From Alphaproteobacteria bacterium (lineage in GTDB: Bacteria > Pseudomonadota > Alphaproteobacteria > UBA7985 > JAUIBT01), in NCBI GenBank assembly GCA_030428565.1, contig JAUIDR010000003.1, positions 1 to 64,000 on the forward strand: a stretch of 64,000 nt of DNA, read 5' to 3'. The number at the start of each line of letters is the position of its first letter. The stretch's first letter is position 1. Below are positions 27,494 through 36,600 of this stretch, in pieces. The notes under the pieces are model-generated. The model was not told the DNA's origin. It made no database searches and was given only the letters and a program-made list of their open reading frames with translations. Made by a program: the position numbers and the translations under genes.

Positions 27494-28091
27494 GAGGCAA
27501 TCATCTTTCTTTTCGCGCCAGTCGGCAAGTGCTGACGTTCAAGCGGGGGCGTGTGGGCGGTCTGTTCTGGCGCTCTGCGCTGCCGTGTCGTGCCCATGCC
27601 CGGCACTATAGCGATCCGCCCGATCACGAGCGCGTCACGCTCGCGTTAGATTGCGGGACCAGCCTTCTCAAGGCGGTGAGCAACTTCGTTACAATTGTTT
27701 ACATTACCTTGTTTGGCGATGCGACCGCCGCTGTGCCTGTCACTTTGCCACCCGCTCTGCTGCGCTCTTGATACGGCCTCGACTGGTATGCAAAACGCCC
27801 GATGGCGCGTGTCTGGAACTCGGTCTACAAAGCCAGTTAAAGGGGCCTAGCGGCGCGCCGGGGGAGTGACGCTTCAAAGGCCAGCGCACGGCATAATCGT
27901 AAAGAGAAGTTCCCTCATCCAAACGGGTTAAATTAAGGCAAACAAGCGGCAACTTGGCAGCCTGTTTGTGGCATTTGCGAGTGGCTCGGTGAAATCGCTA
28001 GCGCTACGGGGGGCATATGCATTACCACAGGTTGTTATACGCCTGTCCAATTTCGACCTGAACTTATTCCCACGTCTACCCCAGACCCGGC
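27494..28091. other. 598-bp gap without a recognisable gene
   Basis: This gap separates the divergent DUF547 and M23 genes, so it should hold promoters for both. Visible features are a perfect hairpin CGAGCG-cgtca-CGCTCG (27627-27643), an inverted repeat CAAACA...TGTTTG (27939-27968) and ACAGG...CCTGT near 28025-28043. No open frame here resembles a protein. Confidence 0.5.
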
Positions 28092-29711
28092 ATGCCCCAT
28101 TATTATGACCTGCATTTTAATGCAGCCCAACTGACCAAGCCTGAACCGCATTGGATCGTGCAACGCTTTGGCAAGCGCTTTGAAGAAAAGCAGCTTATTC
28201 TGCGTTCGCCCGGCGAAGTCCATGTCTTTAACATTTCGACGGTCTTTCAGTTCATCATTGTCTGCATTCTGGGCGCGATTCTGCTGGCGGTAGTCATGCT
28301 CTCGCTCTGGGGGCTCTATAATGCCGCCATGGGCTCCTATTACCGGCGCGCAATTCACGAGCAGCGCCTGGCCAACGCCTGGATGTTAGACCGCGTTAAG
28401 GAGAGCCAAGGACAGCTTGCTATGGTCGAGCGCCAATTGCGCAGCCTGGCCAGCGCCGACGGTGCCGCCAATCAGGGAGCTGGACAAGATTCGATTGCAC
28501 TATTGGATTCCATCGCACAGGCCCGCCAATCGACGACGCAATCCTTGGGCTTTGCTGCTGAAGATCAGACCACCGCGCTGGCCACGGTCAGCAATTTGGG
28601 GCGGCGGGTTGGTCTGGCCGACGAGCAGTTCCGCGATATGAGCGAACAAATCCAGACGCTCAAGACCAAATTGGTCAAAGAAAACAAGCTGCGCCTGGGT
28701 CTGGAAGCCGAACGCGACGGCCTCAATCGACAGGTCGCCAGTCTGCAATCCAATTTTGACGAGACCGCGCGCCAACTGGCGGCCTCGCAGTCGCACGCCA
28801 AGGGGCTCAGCAAGCAGCTGGAAGCGACCGAGAACCTTATTAACGCCGACCAAGACGCCATCCGGACCGAAATGGCGAGCCTAACCGGGCTGGTCCGACA
28901 GCTCGAATCCTCGCTGGATAGCAAGGAGTTGGCCTTGGTCGAGGCGCAGACCCGTCAGAAGGCCGCCGAACGTCAGCTCGACGAAGCCAAGCAGATGGTG
29001 GATGAGATGCAGACCCAAGTGGCGCGCAGCTTTGCCAGCGAACGCGAGCCCCTTGCCAACGCGATACAGGCCAAAGAGGGGGCGTTTAAGCGGGCGGGCC
29101 TTAGGGCGCGCGATTACTTGCCGAAAGAAACGCCCGAACTTTCCTACGCGGGGCTAGGTGGTGCCATGACCTTGCCGTCTGGCGCGCCAGACTTTCAGTC
29201 GTCACAGAGCCTAGATCAAGCCCGAGTGCTGTTGGCCAATGCCGCGCCGACCATGGCGGCACTCAAGCTGCGCGCCGAGGCCCTGGATTCGGTGTTTGAC
29301 CGCCTGCCGTTCCGAAAACCGGTGTCTGATGCACGTCTGACAAGTGGCTTTGGCCGCCGCGTGCATCCTGTCACCAAGAAAAAGGGTGCCATGCACTATG
29401 GAATCGACTTTGCCAGCGGTAAGGGAACGCCGATTCTGGTTTCAGGCCAAGGCAAAGTGGTATATGCCGGTCCGCGAGGAACCTTCGGAAATTTCGTGGA
29501 AATCGACCACGGCTATGGTTTCAAGTCGCGCTATGCGCACTTGCAAAAAGTGTTGGTGAGCGTCGGGGATGTCGTTCAGCCTGGCCAAAAGATTGCTCTG
29601 ATGGGCAACACGGGCCGCTCAACGGGGACGCACCTGCACTACGAAATAAAAATCGGCGAAGACCGCCACAATCCACTGACTTTCATAAAGGCAGCAAAAC
29701 ATGTTCTCTAA
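28092..29711 (+). CDS. M23 (LytM) family peptidase with coiled coil
   Basis: Membrane-anchored peptidoglycan endopeptidase, 539 residues. An N-terminal cytosolic stretch of about 50 residues is followed by one membrane helix (FQFIIVCILGAILLAVVMLSLWGL, 51-75). Next is a long coiled coil (about 95-310), then the M23 domain (about 410-530). Zinc ligands are present: His435 and Asp439 (HYGIDFA), and His514/His516 (HLHYE). The domain should therefore be active. It overlaps the bactofilin gene by 11 nt. Such peptidase-bactofilin pairs set cell shape in other alphaproteobacteria, where the bactofilin positions the enzyme. The ribosome site is poor. Confidence 0.92.
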   Translation: MPHYYDLHFNAAQLTKPEPHWIVQRFGKRFEEKQLILRSPGEVHVFNISTVFQFIIVCILGAILLAVVMLSLWGLYNAAMGSYYRRAIHEQRLANAWMLDRVKESQGQLAMVERQLRSLASADGAANQGAGQDSIALLDSIAQARQSTTQSLGFAAEDQTTALATVSNLGRRVGLADEQFRDMSEQIQTLKTKLVKENKLRLGLEAERDGLNRQVASLQSNFDETARQLAASQSHAKGLSKQLEATENLINADQDAIRTEMASLTGLVRQLESSLDSKELALVEAQTRQKAAERQLDEAKQMVDEMQTQVARSFASEREPLANAIQAKEGAFKRAGLRARDYLPKETPELSYAGLGGAMTLPSGAPDFQSSQSLDQARVLLANAAPTMAALKLRAEALDSVFDRLPFRKPVSDARLTSGFGRRVHPVTKKKGAMHYGIDFASGKGTPILVSGQGKVVYAGPRGTFGNFVEIDHGYGFKSRYAHLQKVLVSVGDVVQPGQKIALMGNTGRSTGTHLHYEIKIGEDRHNPLTFIKAAKHVL

Positions 29712-30300
29712 AGGATCAAAAGACGAGCCCGCATCTATGAACACACAGCAACAATCTCATGCCCACGCCAACGGCAGCGCCACTGGCTTCGCCACGGGCC
29801 AAGCTGGCATCCAGCGCCCGCAGACCCCGCAGCAGGCGCAAGGCAGCAGCTCGGTTTCTGTCATCAGCGCCGATCTTAAAATCGTTGGCAATATGATCTG
29901 CCAAGGCGCGATACAGGTCGATGGCGAGGTCGAGGGCGATATCGAGACCAAGCAGCTTACTATCGGCGAAAATGCGCGTATCTCGGGCACGGTCAAGGCC
30001 GATACCATCCGCGTGGCGGGTAACGTTGAAGGCCAGTTGTCGGCAACCACCGTCGTTCTGCTGAAGACCGCACGTGTGACCGGCGATATTGTGCACAAAG
30101 ATCTGGCGATCGAGACCGGGGCTTACCTGGAAGGCAACGTTCGCCGCTCAGAAAACCCGGGGGCCAGCCAGTTGGGCGGCTTCGGTGCGCGCAACAGCGC
30201 GATGGGCGGTGCTTCGGCTTCTGCCAATGGCGCAAGCCCGTCGGCCAGCAGCAGCGAGCGCCCCTTGTACGGCTCTCAGACCAGCCAGACCAGCTCCTAA
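29701..30300 (+). CDS. Bactofilin
   Basis: Self-assembling cytoskeletal protein of the bactofilin family (DUF583), 199 residues. The central beta-helical domain (about 50-150) is made of short repeats (SADLKIVGNMICQGAIQVDGEV, TIGENARISGTVKADTIRV). It is flanked by disordered Gln/His-rich and Ser/Ala-rich tails. The start at 29701 has AAGGCAG upstream; a second ATG at 29737 is possible. It overlaps the M23 peptidase gene, its likely partner in local peptidoglycan remodelling. Confidence 0.93.
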   Translation: MFSKGSKDEPASMNTQQQSHAHANGSATGFATGQAGIQRPQTPQQAQGSSSVSVISADLKIVGNMICQGAIQVDGEVEGDIETKQLTIGENARISGTVKADTIRVAGNVEGQLSATTVVLLKTARVTGDIVHKDLAIETGAYLEGNVRRSENPGASQLGGFGARNSAMGGASASANGASPSASSSERPLYGSQTSQTSS

Positions 30301-30390
30301 CTCCTAGGCCGCGTCGCTCCTGGCGCAGTTGAGCGTAAGTTGGGCTAGCGGGCCAAGGGGGCTCCGGCTAGGGGATCTCGGACACGAGGA

Positions 30391-30424
30391 CTCGGGTACG
30401 GGGGCTCGGGTACGGGGGCGCGGG
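30391..30424 (+). repeat. 14-bp tandem repeat (2.3 copies)
   Basis: CTCGGGTACGGGGG occurs twice in a row from 30391 plus a partial copy. It lies between the bactofilin gene and its terminator. Confidence 0.75.
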
Positions 30425-30478
30425 CCAGGGATCTGGCAACTTGGTGCCTGTGGCTGCATCGCAGCGACCAAAAAATAA

Positions 30479-30506
30479 GCGCGGTCCATTCGGGCCGCGT
30501 TTTTTT
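30479..30506 (+). terminator. Rho-independent terminator after the bactofilin gene
   Basis: An 8-bp stem CGCGGTCC/GGGCCGCG (one G-T pair) with loop ATTC is followed by seven T. It is about 180 nt after the stop. Between this terminator and cysH only the inverted repeat at 30714 stands out. Confidence 0.85.
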
Positions 30507-30713
30507 GTGATCTTAGGCCGCTTACAGCTGCAGCTCCCTTGCACAGCGAGTTTTGATGCAGGTTGGGTGGTTTTGGGTGCCGCGATGGTCTGCTTCCCGT
30601 TTGATGCAAGCGCTTACGCTCTGGGCGCTGTCTAGCGGGGCGAGCGGATCGACCGCCAATGTTCGGCGCAAAAGCGCTGGGCTTCAACAATGTCCTTATT
30701 TTGTACTGGGTAT

Positions 30714-30738
30714 TGAGATTTGGCGGGAAATAATCTCA
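30714..30738 (+). promoter_or_regulatory. Inverted repeat upstream of cysH
   Basis: TGAGATT-N11-AATCTCA is a perfect 7-bp dyad about 90 nt before the chosen cysH start. The arms flank GGCGGGAAAT. No strong -35/-10 pair fits around it, so it may be an activator site. The regulator is unknown. Confidence 0.4.
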
Positions 30739-30825
30739 CAATAGGGCTCTAAGAACACTGTTGCCAGGAAGAATGTGTGCTTGTGCGGCTTGCTGTGCAT
30801 CCCCTGGCCATCGAGGAAGAGCCCC

Positions 30826-31791
30826 ATGACCGACAGCTATGAACCCAGTGCCTACCCTATCTCTGCAGCGGAGGCGGGCCTGACATGGAGCGAAGCGGCG
30901 AGCGAAGAGGCGCCCCAACAGGCGCCCCAAGCGGCGGCGCAAGAAACATCACAGCAGCGGTCTGAGCTGCGCCTGGACGGAGCGCGCCTTGCCTTGCAAC
31001 GCCCTAGCCGCGCCGATCTGGCCCAACAACCGGTGGCCAGGCCACGCCAGCCTGAAGCACCGACCTGGCCCGAGGGTGGCTTTGATCCGGAACTGGAGCG
31101 CTTGCAAGCGGCCTATCTGCCCGACAGCGGCCACTTCGATTTGGCGGGCGCGCTGCTGGACCCGGCGCTGGCCAATATTGCGTTGGTCTCCTCCTTCGGT
31201 ACGGAATCGGCTGTCTTGCTGCACTTGGTCAGCCAGATCCGTCCCGATGTGCCCGTAGTCTTTTTGGACACCGGGCGGCACTTTCCTGCGACCCTGGATT
31301 ATGTGGACCAACTCACCGAGTTGCTGGGGCTCAACCTGCTGCGAGTCAAGCCGGATGCCACCCTCGTGGCGGGCGAAGATCCCGACGGTGGCTTGGCCAA
31401 GAGTAATCCCGACATGTGCTGTAATTTGCGCAAGACTTTCCCGCTGGCCGACACCTTGGCGGGCTTTGATGCCTGGATATCGGGGCGCAAGCGCTTCCAA
31501 GCCAGTTCGCGTGCCGCCATTCCTGTGTTTGAGCGCGACGGGCAAAAGATCAAGCTGAACCCCTTGGCTCTGTGGAGCAAGCAGGGCGTTGACGATTACC
31601 GCGCCCGATTTGCGCTGCCGCCACATCCGCTGGAGCAGTTCGGCTTCTTGAGCATTGGCTGTGAGCCTTGCACCCGGGCCGTGGCCGAAGGCGAAGACCC
31701 GCGCGCGGGCCGCTGGGCGCACAGCCCTGAAAAGCAAGAATGCGGCATTCACCTGAGCCCGGAAGGGCGTTGGGTGCGCTCCAAGCCCTAG
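30826..31791 (+). CDS. cysH: Assimilatory APS reductase (PAPS reductase family, Fe-S type)
   Basis: Reduces adenylyl sulfate to sulfite in sulfate assimilation. The protein is 321 residues from the ATG at 30826 (GAGGAAGAG upstream). It has the PP-loop-like VSSFGTESAVLLHLV (about 120), VFLDTGRHFPATLDYV, MCCNLRK (about 197), SGRKRFQASSR and CEPCTR (about 280). The catalytic Cys is in KQECGIHL near the C terminus. The paired Cys motifs (CC and CxxC) mark the [4Fe-4S] APS-using type rather than the thioredoxin-dependent PAPS type. The first 75 residues are an unusual Ala/Gln/Pro-rich extension (EEAPQQAPQAAAQ) before the conserved fold. Other sulfur genes are not adjacent. Confidence 0.93.
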   Translation: MTDSYEPSAYPISAAEAGLTWSEAASEEAPQQAPQAAAQETSQQRSELRLDGARLALQRPSRADLAQQPVARPRQPEAPTWPEGGFDPELERLQAAYLPDSGHFDLAGALLDPALANIALVSSFGTESAVLLHLVSQIRPDVPVVFLDTGRHFPATLDYVDQLTELLGLNLLRVKPDATLVAGEDPDGGLAKSNPDMCCNLRKTFPLADTLAGFDAWISGRKRFQASSRAAIPVFERDGQKIKLNPLALWSKQGVDDYRARFALPPHPLEQFGFLSIGCEPCTRAVAEGEDPRAGRWAHSPEKQECGIHLSPEGRWVRSKP

Positions 31792-31839
31792 CATGACGTG
31801 GCGCTTGGGGCTCATCAGGGTGTGTTTATCGAGATTGGC

Positions 31840-31904
31840 GGTCTGGGCTAGCGGTCTGGGCTAGCGGTCTGGGCTAGCGGTCTGGATTGGCGGTTTGGGG
31901 TAGG
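31840..31904 (+). repeat. 13-bp tandem repeat array (five copies)
   Basis: GGTCTGGGCTAGC occurs three times exactly from 31840, then GGTCTGGATTGGC and a degenerate fifth copy. It fills most of the gap between the ends of the convergent cysH and membrane-protein genes. Confidence 0.9.
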
Positions 31905-31927
31905 GGGCGTCTTGCTCGGTTTAGGCG

Positions 31928-32878
31928 CTATGGCGTGTCCAAGGCCGCGCAAGCTTCCTCGTTGATGCTCACCTTGGTAAGCGGCGCTTCGTCTTCGCTG
32001 CGAAAATCAAAGGTGAAGGTGCCGCCGGCTTCGAAAATGGGCCGATAGAGTTGGTCTTCACAGTAGTCGCGAACCAGGCTCTGGTTGAGCGCCTCAAGAT
32101 CAACGCTTTGAGGATCAACCGTGTCCACGAGCGACATGACGAACGTCAGAGTATCATCTTCGACGCTGGCGGACAGCAGGGGATTGCCTTCTTCGCCAAT
32201 GCCAGACCGCTCAGCTTCTGCGATCGAGTCTAGGGTCATTTTCAATCCGCCTACCCTGATGTAAAGGCCGAAGTCGGGCTCGATTTCCAGATTTTCGATG
32301 CCCTTGGTCTCGATTTCAGCTTCAATCTCCGCAACGGCATCGCTTATCGGCTGCGTAATGCGCCTTTGTTCTTTTCCCAGGAAATAGACGCCCACCATGC
32401 AGGCCACGCCGACCAAAAAGGCGAGGCCTCCCTTAAGAAGGCCCGGCAGCTTAACGTAGTCGCCAACGGGTTCATCGCGCGACGGGCCAAAGATGAACCA
32501 CAACCAGCCAATGACAGGGATAAAGGCAATTACGGCTGCGATGCTGCGGCCGTAGAGGTCGCGCCCGCGCGCAACCGCTATCTGACCGTAAAAGAAGCCG
32601 AAAAGAAGTAGCAGCACAAAGATAAGGCCGAGCTGCCCCACAAGGCCGAACGAGATGCCGATTTCTGGCAGGACAAAGCGGGAAGCAAAGACCAGCAGCT
32701 TGAAACCGAAGTGCATCAAAAGGGACAAGGCGAAAAAAGAGCCGCGCGCCATGATGCCTTTGGGTTTGCCGATGGTTGCGCCCAAAAGCCCGCCGAGGAG
32801 CAGCGCCCCGAAGATCACCAGACTTGACTGGGTTTGGCCGAGCGTCATGAATTGTAGGGCGAGTTGGTTGAGGGTCAT
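31928..32878 (-). CDS. Unknown integral membrane protein with C-terminal soluble domain
   Basis: I do not recognise this protein as a named family. From the ATG at 32878 (AAGGCGG upstream) it has 316 residues. There are five predicted membrane spans (about 18-36, 47-69, 76-100, 111-131, 148-168), then a soluble domain of about 145 residues. Between spans 3 and 4, ARGRDLYGRSIAAVIAFIPVIGWLWFIFGPS faintly resembles DUF805 proteins. The soluble part begins with a helix rich in Glu (AVAEIEAEIETKG) and ends with Cys residues in YCEDQL and EEACAAL that could pair. A promoter with an embedded operator-like dyad precedes it, so expression is probably controlled. It stands alone. Confidence 0.7.
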   Translation of the reverse strand: MTLNQLALQFMTLGQTQSSLVIFGALLLGGLLGATIGKPKGIMARGSFFALSLLMHFGFKLLVFASRFVLPEIGISFGLVGQLGLIFVLLLLFGFFYGQIAVARGRDLYGRSIAAVIAFIPVIGWLWFIFGPSRDEPVGDYVKLPGLLKGGLAFLVGVACMVGVYFLGKEQRRITQPISDAVAEIEAEIETKGIENLEIEPDFGLYIRVGGLKMTLDSIAEAERSGIGEEGNPLLSASVEDDTLTFVMSLVDTVDPQSVDLEALNQSLVRDYCEDQLYRPIFEAGGTFTFDFRSEDEAPLTKVSINEEACAALDTP

Positions 32879-32953
32879 AGGGGCCGCCTTGGTGCATCGA
32901 TTAATATTGTCGGATCTACTCCACATTAAAACAGTGTGCAATATAGGATGCAC

Positions 32954-32982
32954 GTCATAAATGTAGCACTTTAAAAGTGCAA
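32954..32982 (-). promoter_or_regulatory. Promoter with embedded operator for the membrane protein gene
   Basis: On the minus strand TTGCAC, 17 nt, TATGAC forms a good sigma-70 promoter 75 nt before the start at 32878. The dyad GCACTTT-A-AAAGTGC (32966-32980) overlaps the -35 and spacer, the classic position for a repressor. Confidence 0.5.
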
Positions 32983-33346
32983 AATACGGTGTTTCCTCGC
33001 CTGAGCTTCGGCAAGTGGCGGTGCGCGAAGTTCTATGACAACCTGTCTAGAACCAAGCCCGAGCGAGTTTTCTCGCTTGCAAGGGTGCATTTGTGGCCAA
33101 TTCAAGCGGGTTGGGCGTTGGGTGCGTCCCATTCGACGAAATGGGTTCAAGTGTCTGACGTTTGTCTTGGTACGCCAGGCATCTGGGCGTTGTCGGCTGT
33201 GGTGGCTGGCTCGGGTGGCTGGCGGATGTGGCTAGCTTTGGTGGTTGGGGGCGCATGCGATATCCAAAGCGATGAGTACCAGTCCCAGCGCAACCGATGC
33301 GCAGGGCACGTCCGACAAGCCCCATGAGCAGGGCGCGCCCGCTGAT
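32983..33346. other. Intergenic stretch without a recognisable gene
   Basis: Part of a 745-bp gap. Beyond the promoter at its left and the tandem array at its right I see only GC-rich sequence with scattered GGCTGGC/GTGGC runs and no convincing open frame. Confidence 0.4.
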
Positions 33347-33472
33347 GGTTGCCCCGTCTTTGTGCTGCCCCGTCTTTGTGCTGCCAGAAGGGCGGACTGC
33401 CAGATGATCGGACTGCCAGAGGATCGGACTGCCAGGGGAGCGGACTGCCAGGGGAGCGGACTGCCAGGGGAG
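33347..33472 (+). repeat. Two adjoining 16-bp tandem repeat families
   Basis: TGCTGCCCCGTCTTTG-type units (33347, 33363, partial 33379) run directly into five units of CGGACTGCCAG(G/A)GGA(G/T) (33393, 33409, 33425, 33441, 33457). Both have a 16-bp period, and the last three copies are identical. This lies just beyond the terminator of the large barrel gene. Confidence 0.9.
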
Positions 33473-33502
33473 CGCGGCCACCAAAGGGGGAGCCGTACAG
33501 GC

Positions 33503-33527
33503 AAAAAAAGGGCCCCACGTGGGACCC
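33503..33527 (-). terminator. Terminator of the large outer-membrane protein gene
   Basis: On the minus strand the near-perfect palindrome GGGTCCCACGTGGGGCCC (33510-33527) is followed by seven T, about 95 nt after the stop at 33624. Confidence 0.85.
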
Positions 33528-33623
33528 TCTTTATATGCTCTGCCGCTTGTTGACCTTGCCACCAGTTCGGCTCGCTCGGCATTCAGCGTTCAGTTGTGGC
33601 GCGTTCGTTGCGGCGCTGCCGCT

Positions 33624-36600
33624 TTAGAACTTGGCAATGGCGTTGATGAACCAGCCCGAAGCGTTGGCGTCGGTGTTGGTCAGATCATCGCTGATGCTTG
33701 AGAAGTTGTAGCCACCGCCGATTTTGAAGTTGTCGCCGATATGGCGATAGACCCCGACCAGCGCGCCGTACTTGGTCTGTTGGCTCTCTTGGTGGTGCAA
33801 AATGCGGCCTTCAAGCAGGGCATCCCAATTCTTGACCACGTGGAAGTCGGCCCGCAACACACCTAGGTGGGCGGTTGAGGAGTAGAAATCGTTGCTGGCC
33901 GCGTCGACCGTGCGTTGGCCCAGCTTCAGGCCGTACTTGGCGCCCAGGGTAATCTGGGGGGCAACATCGAAGGCCACGTCGGCCGACAGAATGTGCGAGC
34001 GCTGCTTATAGGCTCCATTGGCGGCGTTAGCCACGGTGTCAGAGGGCAGGTCTGCATAGAAGCGATACTTGAACAGCGCGTTCAAACGGTCGTTGTCGAT
34101 CGGGCGGTAGGCCGCACCGATATCGCCGTCAATGAAGTTGCCGTTCTGGAGCTGGCCGTTCTTATCAGAGATGAAAGCGGCGATTTTGGCGGACAAGCGC
34201 CAGTTCGGATCGACTTTATAGCTGGCGTTGGCCTTGGCAAGCCAGGTGCGCGCGTCTTGACCCATAGCGTTGGTGTCGGCGCGGTATTCAAGAGCTGCAC
34301 CAATCTTGCTGTTGTCGATTGAGAAACCGACCGAGCCGCTGGCTGCGATCCGGCGCAGGTCATTGCCGGTGACGACGTCCTTAACGTTGCCGACTTCGAC
34401 CGCGGTGCTGAGGCTCCAATTATCGTTGGGGGTGTAGTTGACGCCGTAAGAGTGGGTCAGGCCGGTGATGCCAAAGCCCTCATGGATCAGGTGCTCTTCG
34501 CCGAAGACCGACAGGCTGTCGGTAAAGCGGGTCTTGCCACCAACCGTGACTTTGCCCACGGTGGGGTCAAAGACCTTGGCGCCGCTGGAGCTGCCGGTAC
34601 CGGTGTTGGTTCTAAAGCCGGTCTCATAAGCGCCATAGAAGTTGGTGCGGTCATTGTGGGCGTAGTCGATCCCCAAACGTGCTGCCACCTGCTGGGCATC
34701 CAAGGCGTAAGAAACTTCGCCATCAGCGGTCAGCTTCTCGTTGATCTTGGCGCTGCCGCCCACGCCCAAAATGGTCTCTTTCAGGCTGGGATCGTCGGCG
34801 GTGACGGTGGTCTGGCCGAAGACGCGCGCCTTGGTGCCTTCTGAGATGTTGTAGGCCAGCTCGGCGCCTACGTCGGTCTTGGCGCCCTGCGCGGTGGTGT
34901 TGAGATAGCCGATGCCCAAGCCCGCTTCCAGTGCGCCGAAGGTCTGGCGTACATCGACTTGCGCGGTTGTGGTGCTCTCGCTGGTATCCAGGTTATCGAC
35001 GCGGGTCGCTTTGGCGGTCACGGCGCTGCCGGTCTCGCCAATGGGGATGTCGGCGCTGACGCCATAGCGACGCTCGTTGTTGGCGGTGTAGTTGCCTTCG
35101 CCTGCAAAGCCTTGGTCGCGTTGCTGGAAGTAGGCGCCTAGGCGGCCTTGGACGCTGGTTACGCCCAAATCGGCCAGGTCAACCGCCGCTTCAACGCCAT
35201 AAGCGCGCGCCTGGGGGTTGGCGACGACGATCGCCGTATCGGCACAAGTCGTTCCGCCCGCTGTGTTGGAGTTGGTGGCATTACAGGAGGTAAAGCCACC
35301 ATCGCTTGACGAGGTTGTAGTAACCGCTGTGCCGGCGCTCTGCGCTACCTCGCCCTTGATGTAGGTACCAGCGCTGACCTGCAGCTTTACATCGGCACCA
35401 ACCACGGTCTTTTCTTCGCCGGTGGTGTTGTCGTATTGGCCTGTCAGGCCGACGCCGACGTTATCCCCGATCCAGCCGCCGACGCGGCCACCGGCCAGGA
35501 AATTGTCGCCGATTTGGCTGGTGGTGGGGGTGAATTCATAGTTGACCACCAAATAGGCCGGATTGCCGCCGCCGTTGGGGGTCAAAGTGGTGATGAAGTT
35601 ATCATCAAAGGTCGATTGCAGCGGATAGGACAGGATGATCCGCCCTTGAATATAATCAACGTCGTAGTCTTCTTCGGGCACCAACTCGCGCGAGTTGAGC
35701 ACCACGCCGGTGTTGGGGTCGCGTGCTTCGATGCGAACCTTTTCCGAGCCGACGGTGATATCCTGGTTTGACAAGAAATACAGCGAGCCACCCGTGCCGC
35801 GGAACTCGTCGCGCTGGGGCAGGGTGCCCGGCTGAGCGGCAAAAGCTTGCACCTGCACATGGCTGTCGCCGTTGTTATTCTTGGCGTTCGACAGGTATTG
35901 CGCGCTGGCTCCATAGAGGCCGCGATTAATGGTGATGAATTGATTGCCGGTAATGTTGGTCTGATAGTTGCCCCACATGGCGTAGGACTCGTCTTTTTCG
36001 ATCCGCACATAGAACTTGCCCTGGGTTGGGGCCAGATCTTCGATCGTGGAGCCGTCGCCGTAGACCGGATAGTACTTGTCGGGGTCGATGCGCGCCAACA
36101 GGTTGGCCGGGTCTTTTTTGTCGATGTTCTGGATGATTTCTTCCAGGGTGCCGTGACCCGTATCCGCCATAGCCGTCAACAGAACGTCGCCGCGGATCTT
36201 GCCACGGACAAAGAAGGCCACGCGGCCGTCAACTTGGATGTCGCCATAACCAGTGGTGTCGCCAACGAAAGCGGCCGGACCTGTGTTCTTGGTCGATCCC
36301 ACGGTCAAATCGCCCAGCGCGACATAGAAAACTTCATCCTCAGGGATGGTCAGCTCACGGCTGAAATTCAGGCCCCGGCGGTAAAGATCAACCACGGCCA
36401 CTGTGACTTGATGTGAACCAGATGGCAGAATTTCGCGCGCAACAAAGTCACCGTTGTTATCGACCGGGACGCGCTCGCCCAGAACGTAGGCCAGGTGGCC
36501 TTGTGGCGCGCCGCGACCAAAGACCGTGACCGCGCCGCCAGAGACATTGATGCTGCTGACCGCCAATGTGTTTTGATCCCAGGCTTCGCCCAGGTCGTCA

